Source: Selenomonadales bacterium
Lineage (GTDB): Bacteria; Bacillota; Negativicutes; Sporomusales; UBA7701
Assembly (NCBI GenBank): GCA_029975165.1
Contig: JARKPR010000067.1
Location: forward strand, 1 to 64,000
Length of the DNA: 64,000 nt
Direction of reading: 5' to 3'
Shown here: positions 43,157 through 53,458 of the stretch, in pieces
Position numbering within the stretch: the stretch's first letter is position 1
Layout: each line of letters starts with the position of its first letter
Notes under the pieces: generated by a model
The model's database searches: none
What the model saw: only the letters and a program-made list of their open reading frames with translations
Told to the model about the DNA's origin: nothing
Position numbers and translations under genes: made by a program

Positions 43157-44860
43157 TTACAGCGCACAATCCTCGCAAGCCGTGCCGCCGGTCAGCACCT
43201 GCTCTTCCCTGCTGCCGTCGCGGTAGACGGTGACCCCCTTGCAGCCGGCGGCGTACGCCTGGCGGAAGATGGCCGCGACTTCGGCCTCGCCTGCGGCGTG
43301 GGGCATGTTGACTGTCTTCGATACGCCGTTGTCGGTGAACGCCTGGGCGGCGGCGAGGTGGGCGACGTGCCAGTGCGGCTCGATGGCGTGGGCGGTGGCG
43401 AGGACCTGTTTGACGCGGCCGGGCAGGGCGGTGGCCTGGACGCTGCCGGTGGCGGCGATGGCGGCGGCGGCTTCTTCCGTATACAGGTTACGTCGGCTCA
43501 GGTAGTCGATGACCGTCCCATTCACGCTCGCGAGCACTTGCCCGTCGAGCACCCGCCGGGAGAGGGCGAGGGCGAACAGCGGCTCGATGCCGCTGGAGCA
43601 GCCGGCGATGATGCTGATGGTGCCGGTGGGGGCGATGGTGGTCACGGTGGCGTTGCGCATGGCGGCGAAGCCCCGCGCCGGGTAGACGCTGGCGGCGAAG
43701 GCGGGAAAGCTGCCGCGGGCGGCGCCGAGCTCGGCGGACATCTGCCTGGCTTCGGCGGTGACGAATTCGAGGATGCGGCCGGTGAGTTCCACAGCCTCCC
43801 GGCTGGCGTAAGGGAGGTCGAGCAGGATGAACGCTTCGGCCAGGCCCATGACGCCGAGGCCGATTTTGCGGGTTTGGCGCGTGGCCTCGGCCACGGCCGG
43901 CAGGGGATGTTCGTTGATGTCGACGACGTTGTCGAGGAATCTGACCGCCGTGCGCACGGCGGTCCGCAGGCGGGCGAAGTCGACGGCCCGCTCCCGGCCG
44001 CGGGCGGCCACCAGCCGCGTGAGGTTGATCGAGCCGAGGACGCAGGATTCGTACGGCAGCAGCGGCTGTTCGGAGCAGGGGTTGGGCGCCTCGAAGGCGC
44101 CGAGGGCCGGGGTGGGGTTGAAGCGGTTGACGGTGTCGAGGAAGAACAGGCCGGGTTCGCCGTTTTCCCAGGCCATTTTCACCACCAGGGCGAACAGGTC
44201 GCGGGCGGCGACCGTCTTCACCGCCGCGCCGTCGCGGGGACTGACGAGAGCGAAGCCGCCGCCCCGTTCCACCGCCTGCATGAAGTCGTCGGTGATCGCC
44301 ACCGACAGGTTGAAGTTGTTGAGGACGTCGCGGCTGCGCTTGACGGTGACGAACTGCTCGATGTCGGGGTGGTCGATCCTGAGGACGGCCATGTTGGCGC
44401 CGCGCCGCACCGCCCCCTGCTTGACGACCTGGGTGGCGACATCGTAGACGTGTATGAAGGACACCGGCCCGCTGGCCACGCCGCCGGTGGTCGCGACGGC
44501 GTCGCCGGCCGGGCGCAGGCGGGAGAACGAGAAGCCGGTGCCGCCGCCGCTCTGGTGGATGAGGGCGGCGTTTTTCAGTGTTTCGAAGATGGCGGCGAGC
44601 GAATCCTCGACAGGCAGTACGAAGCAGGCGGCGAGCTGGGCCCGCGCCTTGCCGGCGTTGATGAGGGTGGGCGAGTTGGGCAGGAAGATAAGGTCGTCCA
44701 TCAGCCGCCGGTATTCGTCGGCCGCCTGCGCGGCGTCGCCGCCGTACAGGGTTTCGGCCCGGGCGACGTGGCCGGCGACCCGCCGGAACATGTCGGCCGG
44801 CTCTTCCCCGCCTTTAAGGTAGCGGGCTTGGAGAACGGCCATGGCTTCGGGAGAAAACAT
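43157..44860 (-). CDS. nrdJ: Adenosylcobalamin-dependent ribonucleotide reductase (class II)
   Basis: 567 residues, a short class II enzyme without N-terminal ATP cone. Visible are LPNSPTLINAG, AACFVLPVEDS with the first redox Cys, SGGGTGFSFSRLRP, NPCSEQPLLPYESC with the active Cys and Glu, and the C-terminal redox pair in CEDCAL. It makes deoxyribonucleotides with coenzyme B12, tolerating low oxygen without an iron subunit. It lies 2 bp after typA on the same strand and ends 6 bp before repeat copy B. No cobalamin riboswitch is visible. Confidence 0.93.
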   Translation of the reverse strand: MFSPEAMAVLQARYLKGGEEPADMFRRVAGHVARAETLYGGDAAQAADEYRRLMDDLIFLPNSPTLINAGKARAQLAACFVLPVEDSLAAIFETLKNAALIHQSGGGTGFSFSRLRPAGDAVATTGGVASGPVSFIHVYDVATQVVKQGAVRRGANMAVLRIDHPDIEQFVTVKRSRDVLNNFNLSVAITDDFMQAVERGGGFALVSPRDGAAVKTVAARDLFALVVKMAWENGEPGLFFLDTVNRFNPTPALGAFEAPNPCSEQPLLPYESCVLGSINLTRLVAARGRERAVDFARLRTAVRTAVRFLDNVVDINEHPLPAVAEATRQTRKIGLGVMGLAEAFILLDLPYASREAVELTGRILEFVTAEARQMSAELGAARGSFPAFAASVYPARGFAAMRNATVTTIAPTGTISIIAGCSSGIEPLFALALSRRVLDGQVLASVNGTVIDYLSRRNLYTEEAAAAIAATGSVQATALPGRVKQVLATAHAIEPHWHVAHLAAAQAFTDNGVSKTVNMPHAAGEAEVAAIFRQAYAAGCKGVTVYRDGSREEQVLTGGTACEDCAL

Positions 44861-44862
44861 GC

Positions 44863-46692
<1,830 letters not shown>

Positions 46693-46799
46693 GCTGTCTC
46701 CTCCTGCGAATATCGGCCGCCCTGGCGCACGGGCGGCCTCTTGCTCCGGTCTCTTGTAGGTATGGTTAGTCTCCGGCGGAACGGCCGGTGTTTATTCTC

Positions 46800-48422
46800 C
46801 TATTTCGCGCCGTTGGCGCCCGCTTCTTCCATGGCCTGGCGGACCATTTTGCGGACTTTCTGGGCGCCGCGCAGCAGGGCGGGCAGCTTGGCGGGCTCGG
46901 CGGCCGTGACCGTCTCCAGCCGTTTGCGCAGTTCCATGTATTCGCTGTCGAGCTGTTCGAGCAGGGCTTGCAGTTCTTCCACCGCGGGATCGACGAGCAC
47001 CAGGCCGCTGGCCTCGACGGTGAAGCTGCGGCCGTCGATGACGGCGACGTCGCCGAAGCGGGGCACGTAGGCCGGGAAGCCCAGCCGGTCCTTGACGACG
47101 CCGGCGAAGGCCGTCGCCTGTTCGAATTCGCCGTGGACGACGAAGATGTTGGCCGGGGGCTGCTTTAGGTTCGAAAGCCACATGAGGAGGTCTTCCTGGT
47201 CGGCATGGGCGGAAAAGCCGTCGAGGTTGTGGATCTTCGCCCGCACGCCCACTTCCTCGCCCATGATCTTCACCCGCTTCACGCCGTCGAGCAGCCGCCG
47301 CCCGAGGCTGCCGTCGGCCTGATAGCCGACAAGCACGACGCTGGACTCCGGCCGCCACAGGTTGTGCTTGAGGTGGTGGAGGATGCGGCCGGCGTCGGCC
47401 ATGCCGCTGGCGGAGATGATGATGACCGGCTCCTTGAGGAAGTTGATGGCTTTGGATTCGTCGGCCGTGCGGGTGAACACGAGGTGCGGCAGCCTTAAGG
47501 GGTTGTCGTTCTGGTTGTAGAGTTCGTAGGCTTCGACGTCGAAGTTCTGGGGGTGGTGGGCGAAGATGTCGGTGGCCGAGATGGCCAGAGGGCTGTCGAT
47601 GAACACCGGGATGTCGGGAATTTTGTTGGCTTTGAGCAGCCGGTGGAGGTGGTAGATGATGGTCTGGGTGCGGCCGACGGCGAAGGCGGGGATGACGACG
47701 TTGCCGCCGCGTTTGACGGTATCGTTGATGATGGCCGCCAGGGCTTCTTCTTTGTCGTAGTCCTCGTGCTTGCGGTTGCCGTACGTCGACTCCATGACGA
47801 TGTAATCGGCGGCGTCGATGCCGGACGGGTCCTTGATGATCGGCTGGTCGGGCTGGCCGAGGTCGCCGGAGAAGACCAGTTTGACGGTGCGGCCGTTTTC
47901 GGCGACGAACAGTTCGATGATCGACGAGCCGAGGATATGGCCGGCGTCGTTGAAGCGCACGGTTACTCCCGGGCATACTTCCCGCTGCTCGTCGTAGGGG
48001 ACGGGGCTGAAGTATTTCAGGCACGTATACGCGTCGTCGACGGTGTAGAGCGGCGCGAGCGGGGCCTTGCCGGCGCGGCGGCCCTTGCGGGCGATGATCT
48101 CGGCCTCGAATTCCTGGATGTGGGCGCTGTCGGGCAGCATGATGCGGCACAGGTCGGCGGTGGCCTCGGTGGCGTATATTTTGCCTTTGTAGCCTTCCTT
48201 GCAGAGTTTGGGCAGCAGCCCGCTGTGGTCGATGTGGGCATGGGTGAGGAGGACGGCGTCGAGCCCCGCCGGCTCGAAGCGGAACGGCCGCCTGTTGAGC
48301 GCCTCGGTCGCCTTCGACCCCTGGAACATCCCGCAGTCCACGAGCAGTTTTTTCCCGCCTACCTCCAGGAGGTACGACGAACCTGTCACCATGCCTGCAG
48401 CACCTAAAAAAGTCAACCGCAT
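46800..48422 (-). CDS. Beta-CASP metallo-beta-lactamase RNase (CPSF-like)
   Basis: 540 residues. MBL domain with FLGAAGMVTGSSYLLEV, the metal motif THAHIDHSG, GHILGSSIIEL and FSGDLGQPDQPI. The beta-CASP insertion reads VIPAFAVGRTQTIIY and FIDSPLAISATDIF, then SASGMADAGRILHHL and the last metal His in FSAHADQEDLL. Relatives are YtsA/TTHA0252-type RNases that cut RNA at the 3' ends or decay it. The tail from residue 490 is helical and extra. The start at 48422 has GAAGGAG. Distinct from RNase J1/J2, which are longer and lack this spacing. Confidence 0.88.
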   Translation of the reverse strand: MRLTFLGAAGMVTGSSYLLEVGGKKLLVDCGMFQGSKATEALNRRPFRFEPAGLDAVLLTHAHIDHSGLLPKLCKEGYKGKIYATEATADLCRIMLPDSAHIQEFEAEIIARKGRRAGKAPLAPLYTVDDAYTCLKYFSPVPYDEQREVCPGVTVRFNDAGHILGSSIIELFVAENGRTVKLVFSGDLGQPDQPIIKDPSGIDAADYIVMESTYGNRKHEDYDKEEALAAIINDTVKRGGNVVIPAFAVGRTQTIIYHLHRLLKANKIPDIPVFIDSPLAISATDIFAHHPQNFDVEAYELYNQNDNPLRLPHLVFTRTADESKAINFLKEPVIIISASGMADAGRILHHLKHNLWRPESSVVLVGYQADGSLGRRLLDGVKRVKIMGEEVGVRAKIHNLDGFSAHADQEDLLMWLSNLKQPPANIFVVHGEFEQATAFAGVVKDRLGFPAYVPRFGDVAVIDGRSFTVEASGLVLVDPAVEELQALLEQLDSEYMELRKRLETVTAAEPAKLPALLRGAQKVRKMVRQAMEEAGANGAK

Positions 48423-48506
48423 TTTTTCCGCTCCTTCGGCAAAATTATGCCCAAAATTGCTTGACTTGTTTATTTTCCACATTTAACGCGATATTTCCTG
48501 CCCAAC

Positions 48507-48561
48507 AAAAAAAAGCGGGGTACCCCGCAAAGTCGGAGGCGGCGTAAAAAGCGCCGCCTCC
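48507..48561 (-). terminator. Tandem hairpin terminator after murB
   Basis: Reading the minus strand: GGAGGCGGCG/CGCCGCCTCC (48535-48561, loop 7), then the self-complementary GCGGGGTACCCCGC (48515-48528) followed by eight T (48507-48514). Confidence 0.85.
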
Positions 48562-48563
48562 CC

Positions 48564-49475
48564 CTACTCTTCGCCGAAGATGCGGACCTCGGGCTGCAGC
48601 CTCACGCCGAACCGTTCGAAAACCTGGCGCTGCACTTCTTTGATGAGGGCCAGGACATCGGCCGCCGTCGCCCCGCCGACATTGACGATGAAGCCGGCGT
48701 GTTTCCCGGAGACTTCCGCGCCGCCGATCCTGAAGCCTTTGAGGCCGGCCTGCTCGATGAGGGTGCCGGCGAAATAGCCGGGCGGACGTTTGAAGGTGCT
48801 GCCGGCGCTCGGCAGTTCGATGGGTTGTTTGGCTTCGCGCCGGCAGGTGTAGTCGCTCATCTTGCTGCCGATGGCGGTATCGTCGCCGGCCGCGAGGGCC
48901 AGCTCGACTTCGCAGATTATACAGCCGTTGTGCTGGAAGATGCTGTCGCGGTAGCCGAAGCGGATGTCGGCGTGGCCGAAGCGCTGCAACCTGCCGTCCG
49001 GGGAGACCGCCGTCACGGCGGCAACGAGGCAGCCGATTTCGCCGTCGTAGGCGCCGGCGTTCATGAACACCGCGCCGCCGATGCTGCCCGGGATGCCGAC
49101 GGCGAATTCCAGCCCCGTCAGGCCGATGCTGCCGGCGTAACGGGCCACGTCGCCCAGGGCCGCCCCGGCGCCGGCCTTGACGGTCGCGCCGTTGTGGCTT
49201 ATCTCGCCCATGGCGGCGTCGAGCTTGAGCACCAGCCCGCGGATCCCCTTGTCGCGGACGAGGACGTTCGAGCCGTTGCCGAGGACGACGACCGGCACGC
49301 CGTGGCGTCCGGCGGCTGCCAGCACGGCCGCCACTTCACGGGCGGAGGCCGGCCTGACGAGGTAATCGGCGGGCCCGCCGATACGGAAGGTGGTGTGCTT
49401 GGCCATCGGTTCGTCGATCAGAAGGCGGGGGCCGGCAATGATTTTTTGCAGTTGTCCGTAGAAGTCTTCCCGCAC
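48564..49475 (-). CDS. murB: UDP-N-acetylenolpyruvoylglucosamine reductase
   Basis: Reduces UDP-GlcNAc-enolpyruvate to UDP-MurNAc with NADPH and FAD in peptidoglycan synthesis. 303 residues, the size of Firmicute type II MurB. PMAKHTTFRIGGPADYL, GNGSNVLVRDKG, FAVGIPGSIGGAVFMNAGAY, YRDSIFQ, the catalytic Ser in AGSTFKRP, and a Glu near the end (QPEVRIFGEE). The GTG at 49475, one base after the ylbF stop, gives the normal N-terminus. An upstream TTG at 49490 is possible. Translationally coupled with ylbF. Confidence 0.93.
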   Translation of the reverse strand: MREDFYGQLQKIIAGPRLLIDEPMAKHTTFRIGGPADYLVRPASAREVAAVLAAAGRHGVPVVVLGNGSNVLVRDKGIRGLVLKLDAAMGEISHNGATVKAGAGAALGDVARYAGSIGLTGLEFAVGIPGSIGGAVFMNAGAYDGEIGCLVAAVTAVSPDGRLQRFGHADIRFGYRDSIFQHNGCIICEVELALAAGDDTAIGSKMSDYTCRREAKQPIELPSAGSTFKRPPGYFAGTLIEQAGLKGFRIGGAEVSGKHAGFIVNVGGATAADVLALIKEVQRQVFERFGVRLQPEVRIFGEE

Positions 49476-49476
49476 C

Positions 49477-49824
49477 TTAATCTTTTGCAAATATATCCAA
49501 TCCTTCAGCAACCGATTCGCCAATGATTTTGCTGATGTCGGCCATGGTCCGCTGAAACCGCGAGTAGGCGGCAAGAAACTCCCGCGCCTTGCTGTTCATG
49601 GCGAGGAGTTCGTACATGCGCTGCAATGCTTCCGTTTTGGCCGCGTCCTCTTTGCCGGCGAGCGCTTCGTATTCCCGCTCCATCTGCTTGCGGAGAAAAT
49701 CCTCGACCATCTTCCTGGCGTCGGGATCGGCGGCAATGGCCTCCTTGGCCGCGAGCAGGGCACGGTATTCGCTGGACGCCTGAAGCGCTCTGGCCAGTTC
49801 GTGGGCTTTGTCGTACGGATTCAA
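49477..49824 (-). CDS. YlbF-family regulator
   Basis: 115 residues, all helical. It starts MNPYDKAHELARALQASSEY from a TTG with GGGGGAATTGGC ahead, followed by AKEAIAADPDARKMVEDF and the long helix with KQMEREYEALAG. YlbF/YmcA proteins form the Y complex that guides RNase Y in Bacillus; a similar role is inferred. It directly precedes murB, with a 1-bp gap. The 150 bp upstream hold no visible gene. Confidence 0.88.
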   Translation of the reverse strand: MNPYDKAHELARALQASSEYRALLAAKEAIAADPDARKMVEDFLRKQMEREYEALAGKEDAAKTEALQRMYELLAMNSKAREFLAAYSRFQRTMADISKIIGESVAEGLDIFAKD

Positions 49825-49952
49825 GCCAATTCCCCCATATACAATGTATCTTATGCTCCCTGCCGCGGTTTAATACACAGGGACAAAGCGGCCTCCGGGG
49901 CAAATACAGCTATATTCCATAAGGCGGCCGCCAACTCCTGCCGGCCGGCGGC

Positions 49953-49976
49953 AAAACGAAGCCGGGCCCGGGCTTC
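49953..49976 (-). terminator. Probable terminator overlapping the end of the TIM-barrel gene
   Basis: GAAGCCCGG/CCGGCTTC-type imperfect palindrome (49958-49976) followed on the minus strand by TTTT. It starts inside the stop codon. Confidence 0.5.
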
Positions 49977-50835
49977 AGGCCCCGGTCAGTTTGCGGTAGT
50001 AAGCCTGCATGGTTTTGGCGTCGGCGGCCTGGGTGCCGGCCGATTCGCACACGATGCGCGGCGCGTAGCCGCGGGCGGCGATGACTTCGAGCAGCGGCTC
50101 GTGAGGCGGGCCGAAGGCGTCGGCGAAGGTCCAGTGGCGTTTTTCGCCGGCTTTGGTGAATTCGATGCGGCTGAAGTGGATGTGGACGGCGGCGGCCTTG
50201 GCTTCGCCGAGCTTCGCGGCGACGAGGTCGAAGGCGGCTTCGTATTCTTCGCGGGTGGTGTAGCGGCCGCCGGTGACGCAGTGCAGGTGCCCGAAGTCGA
50301 GGGTGGGGATGGTCCATTCGCTCATGGCGCAGAAGGCCAGCACTTCTTCGAGGTTGCCGAGCTGGTTCTGTTTGCCCATCGTTTCCGGCGCGAGGCAGAT
50401 GCCCTCGAGGAGGCCCTGCTTGTCGGCCTCTTCGAGCACGGCGGCGAACAGGGCCTTGGCCCGCTCGATCGCCCGGCCGCGGGTCTGCTTGCCCGGCCCG
50501 CCGATGTGGAAGGCGACGCGGTCGGCGCCCAGCCAGCGGGCGGCGGTGAGCGATTTGAGGATATGGCCGGTGGTGTTGGCGGCGATGGTGGGGTCTTCGG
50601 TGGCGAGGTTTATGTAGTAGGGGGCATGGACGCTGAGCCTGATGCCGTGGCGGCGGGCTTCCTCGCCGATGGCCCGGGCCGTCTCTTCGCGGACGGTGAC
50701 GCCGCGGCTGCATTGGTATTCGTAGGCGTCCAGGCCCAGGCCGGCCAGCCACGCCGGCATTTCTGACGAGGCTTTGTGCCCTGCGGCGTAAAAAGCGTCC
50801 GGGTTGCCTGCCGGACCGAACTGGGCTGCTTGCAT
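49975..50835 (-). CDS. Xylose isomerase-like TIM-barrel protein related to endonuclease IV
   Basis: 286 residues. Barrel motifs HGIRLSVHAPYYINLA, ADRVAFHIGGPGKQ, ICLAPETMGK, LDFGHLHCV and AVHIHFSRIEF carry the His, Glu and Asp pattern that binds three metals in AP endonuclease family 2. PYYINLATEDP matches endonuclease IV-like proteins. It could be an AP endonuclease or a sugar-phosphate isomerase/epimerase; sequence alone does not decide. The ATG at 50835 has GCAGGAG 9 bases upstream, and earlier ATGs are on or before the site. Confidence 0.85.
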   Translation of the reverse strand: MQAAQFGPAGNPDAFYAAGHKASSEMPAWLAGLGLDAYEYQCSRGVTVREETARAIGEEARRHGIRLSVHAPYYINLATEDPTIAANTTGHILKSLTAARWLGADRVAFHIGGPGKQTRGRAIERAKALFAAVLEEADKQGLLEGICLAPETMGKQNQLGNLEEVLAFCAMSEWTIPTLDFGHLHCVTGGRYTTREEYEAAFDLVAAKLGEAKAAAVHIHFSRIEFTKAGEKRHWTFADAFGPPHEPLLEVIAARGYAPRIVCESAGTQAADAKTMQAYYRKLTGA

Positions 50836-50874
50836 GGCGATCATCTCCTGCAAAGAATTTGTCGCATACGGTGT

Positions 50875-51333
50875 TCAGCAAAAGTCCCGGAAGCTCTGCT
50901 GGCGAAGGGCTTCGTACACTACGACGGCGACGGCGTTCGAGAGGTTAAGCGATCTCGCCCCCGCCAGCATGGGGATGCGCAGGCAGCGGTCGGCGTTGGC
51001 GGCGAGGAGGCTTGCCGGCAGCCCGGCCGTCTCCCGGCCGAAGACGAGCACGTCGTCGGGCGTGTAGGCGACCTGGCTGTAGAAGCGGCCCGCCTTGGTG
51101 GTGTTGAAATAGAAGTTGTGGCCGGCGTATTCCGCGGCCACGGCGGCGAAGGAGTCGTGGTAGCGGACGGCGACGAGGTGCCAGTAGTCCAGCCCCGCCC
51201 GCTTCAGGTGGCGGTCGTCGGTGGCGAAGCCGAGCGGCCTCACCAGGTGCAGCGCGGCGCCGGTGGCGGCGCAGAGGCGGGCGATGTTGCCGGTGTTGCC
51301 GGGTATTTCGGGTTCGACGAGGACGATGTGCAT
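50875..51333 (-). CDS. trmL: tRNA (cytidine/uridine-34 2'-O)-methyltransferase
   Basis: 152 residues, SPOUT fold with knot. VLVEPEIPGNTGNIARLCAATG at the N-terminus (conserved N and R), LVFGRETAGLP in the middle, and IPMLAGARSLNLSNAVAVVVYEAL forming the SAM-binding knot. It methylates the wobble base of tRNA-Leu isoacceptors in E. coli. It lies 9 bp after DUF503. Good GAGGTGAC start site. Confidence 0.93.
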   Translation of the reverse strand: MHIVLVEPEIPGNTGNIARLCAATGAALHLVRPLGFATDDRHLKRAGLDYWHLVAVRYHDSFAAVAAEYAGHNFYFNTTKAGRFYSQVAYTPDDVLVFGRETAGLPASLLAANADRCLRIPMLAGARSLNLSNAVAVVVYEALRQQSFRDFC

Positions 51334-51342
51334 GCTGTCACC

Positions 51343-51624
51343 TCAGAGATATTCCACGTTGAAGGCGGCCACTTCGGCTTCGCCGTTGTCGTCGACGATG
51401 CGCCGCAGCAGTTCGACCTGCCTGGCCAGCACGGCCCGGCTGCTGCCGACGAGGGCCGCTTCGACCGTCGCCCGCTGCCAGGTGTCCTGGTGGCCGGTTT
51501 CGGCGACCGCCGCGCCGCAGCGGGAACGGATGCGTTCGAGGAGGCTGCGCAGGACCTGGCGTTTGTCCTTGAGCGAGGCGGCGTCCGGGATGATGAGTTC
51601 AAGGGTGCAGAGCGCGGCCGCCAT
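51343..51624 (-). CDS. DUF503 family protein (YlxP-like)
   Basis: 93 residues. The family signature is LELIIPDAASLKDKRQVLRSLLERI, here shortened to ASLKDKRQVLRSLLERIRSR, followed by NVAVAE-like GAAVAETGHQDTWQRATV. The YlxP/DUF503 fold is small and ferredoxin-like, often near ribosome-maturation genes. The function is unknown. It starts 2 bp after the YjbQ stop and lies 9 bp before trmL. Confidence 0.88.
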   Translation of the reverse strand: MAAALCTLELIIPDAASLKDKRQVLRSLLERIRSRCGAAVAETGHQDTWQRATVEAALVGSSRAVLARQVELLRRIVDDNGEAEVAAFNVEYL

Positions 51625-51626
51625 GG

Positions 51627-52016
51627 TCAGCCGCCGAGGAGGGTTACGCAGACCGTCCGCCGGCGCGGTCCGTCGAATTCGCCCAGGTAGATGGCCTGCC
51701 AGGTGCCGAGGGCGAGGCCGCCGCCGGCGATGGGCACGGTTGCTGCCGCCCCGAGCAGCGAGGCTTTGATGTGGGCCCGGGAGTTGCCTTCGGCGTGGCG
51801 GTAGGGCAGTTGGGGGACTATTTTGTCCAGGCCGGCCAGCAGGTCGGCGGCGACGTCGGGGTCGGCGTTTTCGTTGACGGTGACGCCGGCGGTGGTGTGG
51901 GGGACGAAGACGTGGCAGAGGCCGGCGGCGACGCCGCCGGCCCGGACGATGGCGGCGACTTTGGCGGTGATGTCGACGAGGCCTTCGGCCGGGGTGGTTA
52001 CTGTGAATTTATCCAT
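51627..52016 (-). CDS. YjbQ family protein (UPF0047)
   Basis: 129 residues. HVFVPHTTAGVTVNENADP, YRHAEGNSRAHIKASLLG and the C-terminal LGTWQAIYLGEFDGPRRR are all family hallmarks, with His residues likely binding a metal. Members show weak thiamine-phosphate synthase activity in vivo; the true role is unsettled. The start has AAGGTGAGCGC ahead and lies 4 bp after the symporter's stop. Confidence 0.92.
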   Translation of the reverse strand: MDKFTVTTPAEGLVDITAKVAAIVRAGGVAAGLCHVFVPHTTAGVTVNENADPDVAADLLAGLDKIVPQLPYRHAEGNSRAHIKASLLGAAATVPIAGGGLALGTWQAIYLGEFDGPRRRTVCVTLLGG

Positions 52017-52020
52017 GCGC

Positions 52021-53406
52021 TCACCTTCTTGGGTCAGTTTCTTTGCGCCGCCAGCCGGCGGCCAGGAAGAGGGCGCTGGCCGCCACGCCGGCGTACAGCG
52101 GGTCGAGGCCCTGGGGGAAGACGAGCCGCCAGGCCATTGTCACCGCGGCGCCGGCGGCCATGGACCAGACGGCCAGCCGCGGGGCGATGCGGCCGGGCCG
52201 GAAGATGGCCGCTGTCAGCGGCAGGATTATGCCCGCGCCGCGCAGGCCCATCGACAGGTAGTTCCAGTCCATGATCACCGCCTTGAGGTTGCCGAAGGTA
52301 AGGAGAGCCGCCGCCATCGCCACCGCGAGCACGACCAGCCGGTTGAGCCACAGGGCGGCGATGTCGCCGCCGCGGCGGACCAGCCCGGACAATATGTCCC
52401 GGGTTACCATGGTGCCGACGCCCAGGGCGAGGCCGGCGGCCGAGCCGACCGTGGCCAGCAGCAGGGCGGCCATGGCGATGCCGCCCAGCCAGGGGGGCAG
52501 GTAGTGGAGGATATAGAGGGGCAGCGCTTCGATGGGGGCGATGTCGGGATGGTGGAGGCGCATGAACATGCCGGCCATGACGGCCGGGATGCCGGCGGGA
52601 ATGTTGATCGCCGCCGCGACGAGCGCGCCGCGCCTGGCGGTGTCGCCGTCCCTGGCGGCGTAAAGCGCCTGGACGTAGGTCTGGGTCGTCAGGGTGCCGA
52701 TCAGCAGGGAAAGCACGGCCCCCAGGTCGGTCCACAGGCCGCGCCCGAAGATGTCGAGCCAGGGATGGGCGGGGAAGGCGGCCGCGTAGCCGGCCGGGCC
52801 GCCCATGGCGGTGTAGGTCTGCCAGCCGATGGCGATGAGGGTGATGTAGAGGATGATGGTTTTGGCGACGCCTACGAGGCCTGTGCCCCATACGCCGCCG
52901 AAGAAGACGTAGGCGACGATCAGCACGAGGACGAGGCCGGCGGCCTGCGCGGCGCCGAAGGAAAACATGGCGGTGATGAGCGGTACGGCGGCGAGTGTGC
53001 TGGCGGCGATGCTGAAGAAGATGCCCAGCGACGATGTGAGGCTGGCGAGCGGCCCGGCCGCCGGCCCGAAGTGGCGGACGAGGAACTGGGGGATTGTCTG
53101 CAGGCCGGTGGCCCGCAGGGGGCGGGCGTAGAAGAGGGCCATGACGATCAGCGCCAGCCCTGTCCCGAGGGTGAACCACCATGCCGACAGGCCGACCATG
53201 AAAGCCAGTTGGGCCGTGCCGACGGTGGCCGAGCCGCCGACGATGGTGCCGATGATGGTGCCGGCCACCAGCGTCACGCCCGAGCTGTAGCCGCCTACGG
53301 CGAAGTCGCTGGCCGATTTCACTTTGCGGGCCGCGCCGATGCCGACCGCGGTGACGAGGAGGAGGGTGACGACAAGACTGAAAAGGTGTTCGGAAGTTAA
53401 TGCCAC
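52021..53406 (-). CDS. Sodium/solute symporter (SSS family)
   Basis: 461 residues with about 13 helices. Features are VKSASDFAVGGYSSG near helix 1, VAGTIIGTIVGGSATVGTAQ (unwound helix with ion site) and PLRATGLQTIPQFL. The substrate may be a small organic acid or nucleoside and is unassigned. The GTG at 53406 has GAGGTGAC 4-5 bases upstream; the first GTG at 53415 overlaps that site. It is 52 bp after the DUF2229-type gene and 4 bp before yjbQ. Confidence 0.88.
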   Translation of the reverse strand: MALTSEHLFSLVVTLLLVTAVGIGAARKVKSASDFAVGGYSSGVTLVAGTIIGTIVGGSATVGTAQLAFMVGLSAWWFTLGTGLALIVMALFYARPLRATGLQTIPQFLVRHFGPAAGPLASLTSSLGIFFSIAASTLAAVPLITAMFSFGAAQAAGLVLVLIVAYVFFGGVWGTGLVGVAKTIILYITLIAIGWQTYTAMGGPAGYAAAFPAHPWLDIFGRGLWTDLGAVLSLLIGTLTTQTYVQALYAARDGDTARRGALVAAAINIPAGIPAVMAGMFMRLHHPDIAPIEALPLYILHYLPPWLGGIAMAALLLATVGSAAGLALGVGTMVTRDILSGLVRRGGDIAALWLNRLVVLAVAMAAALLTFGNLKAVIMDWNYLSMGLRGAGIILPLTAAIFRPGRIAPRLAVWSMAAGAAVTMAWRLVFPQGLDPLYAGVAASALFLAAGWRRKETDPRR

Positions 53407-53458
53407 GATTGTCACCTCGCAGTTTGCTTCTGCGCGGTGAGGGGGTTTTCCTTCCTCG

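Noticed and set aside
43157-44860. nrdJ as a truncated gene because it is shorter than many ribonucleotide reductases.
   Set aside because: All catalytic motifs and the C-terminal Cys pair are present. It lacks only the N-terminal ATP cone, which is normal for part of the family.
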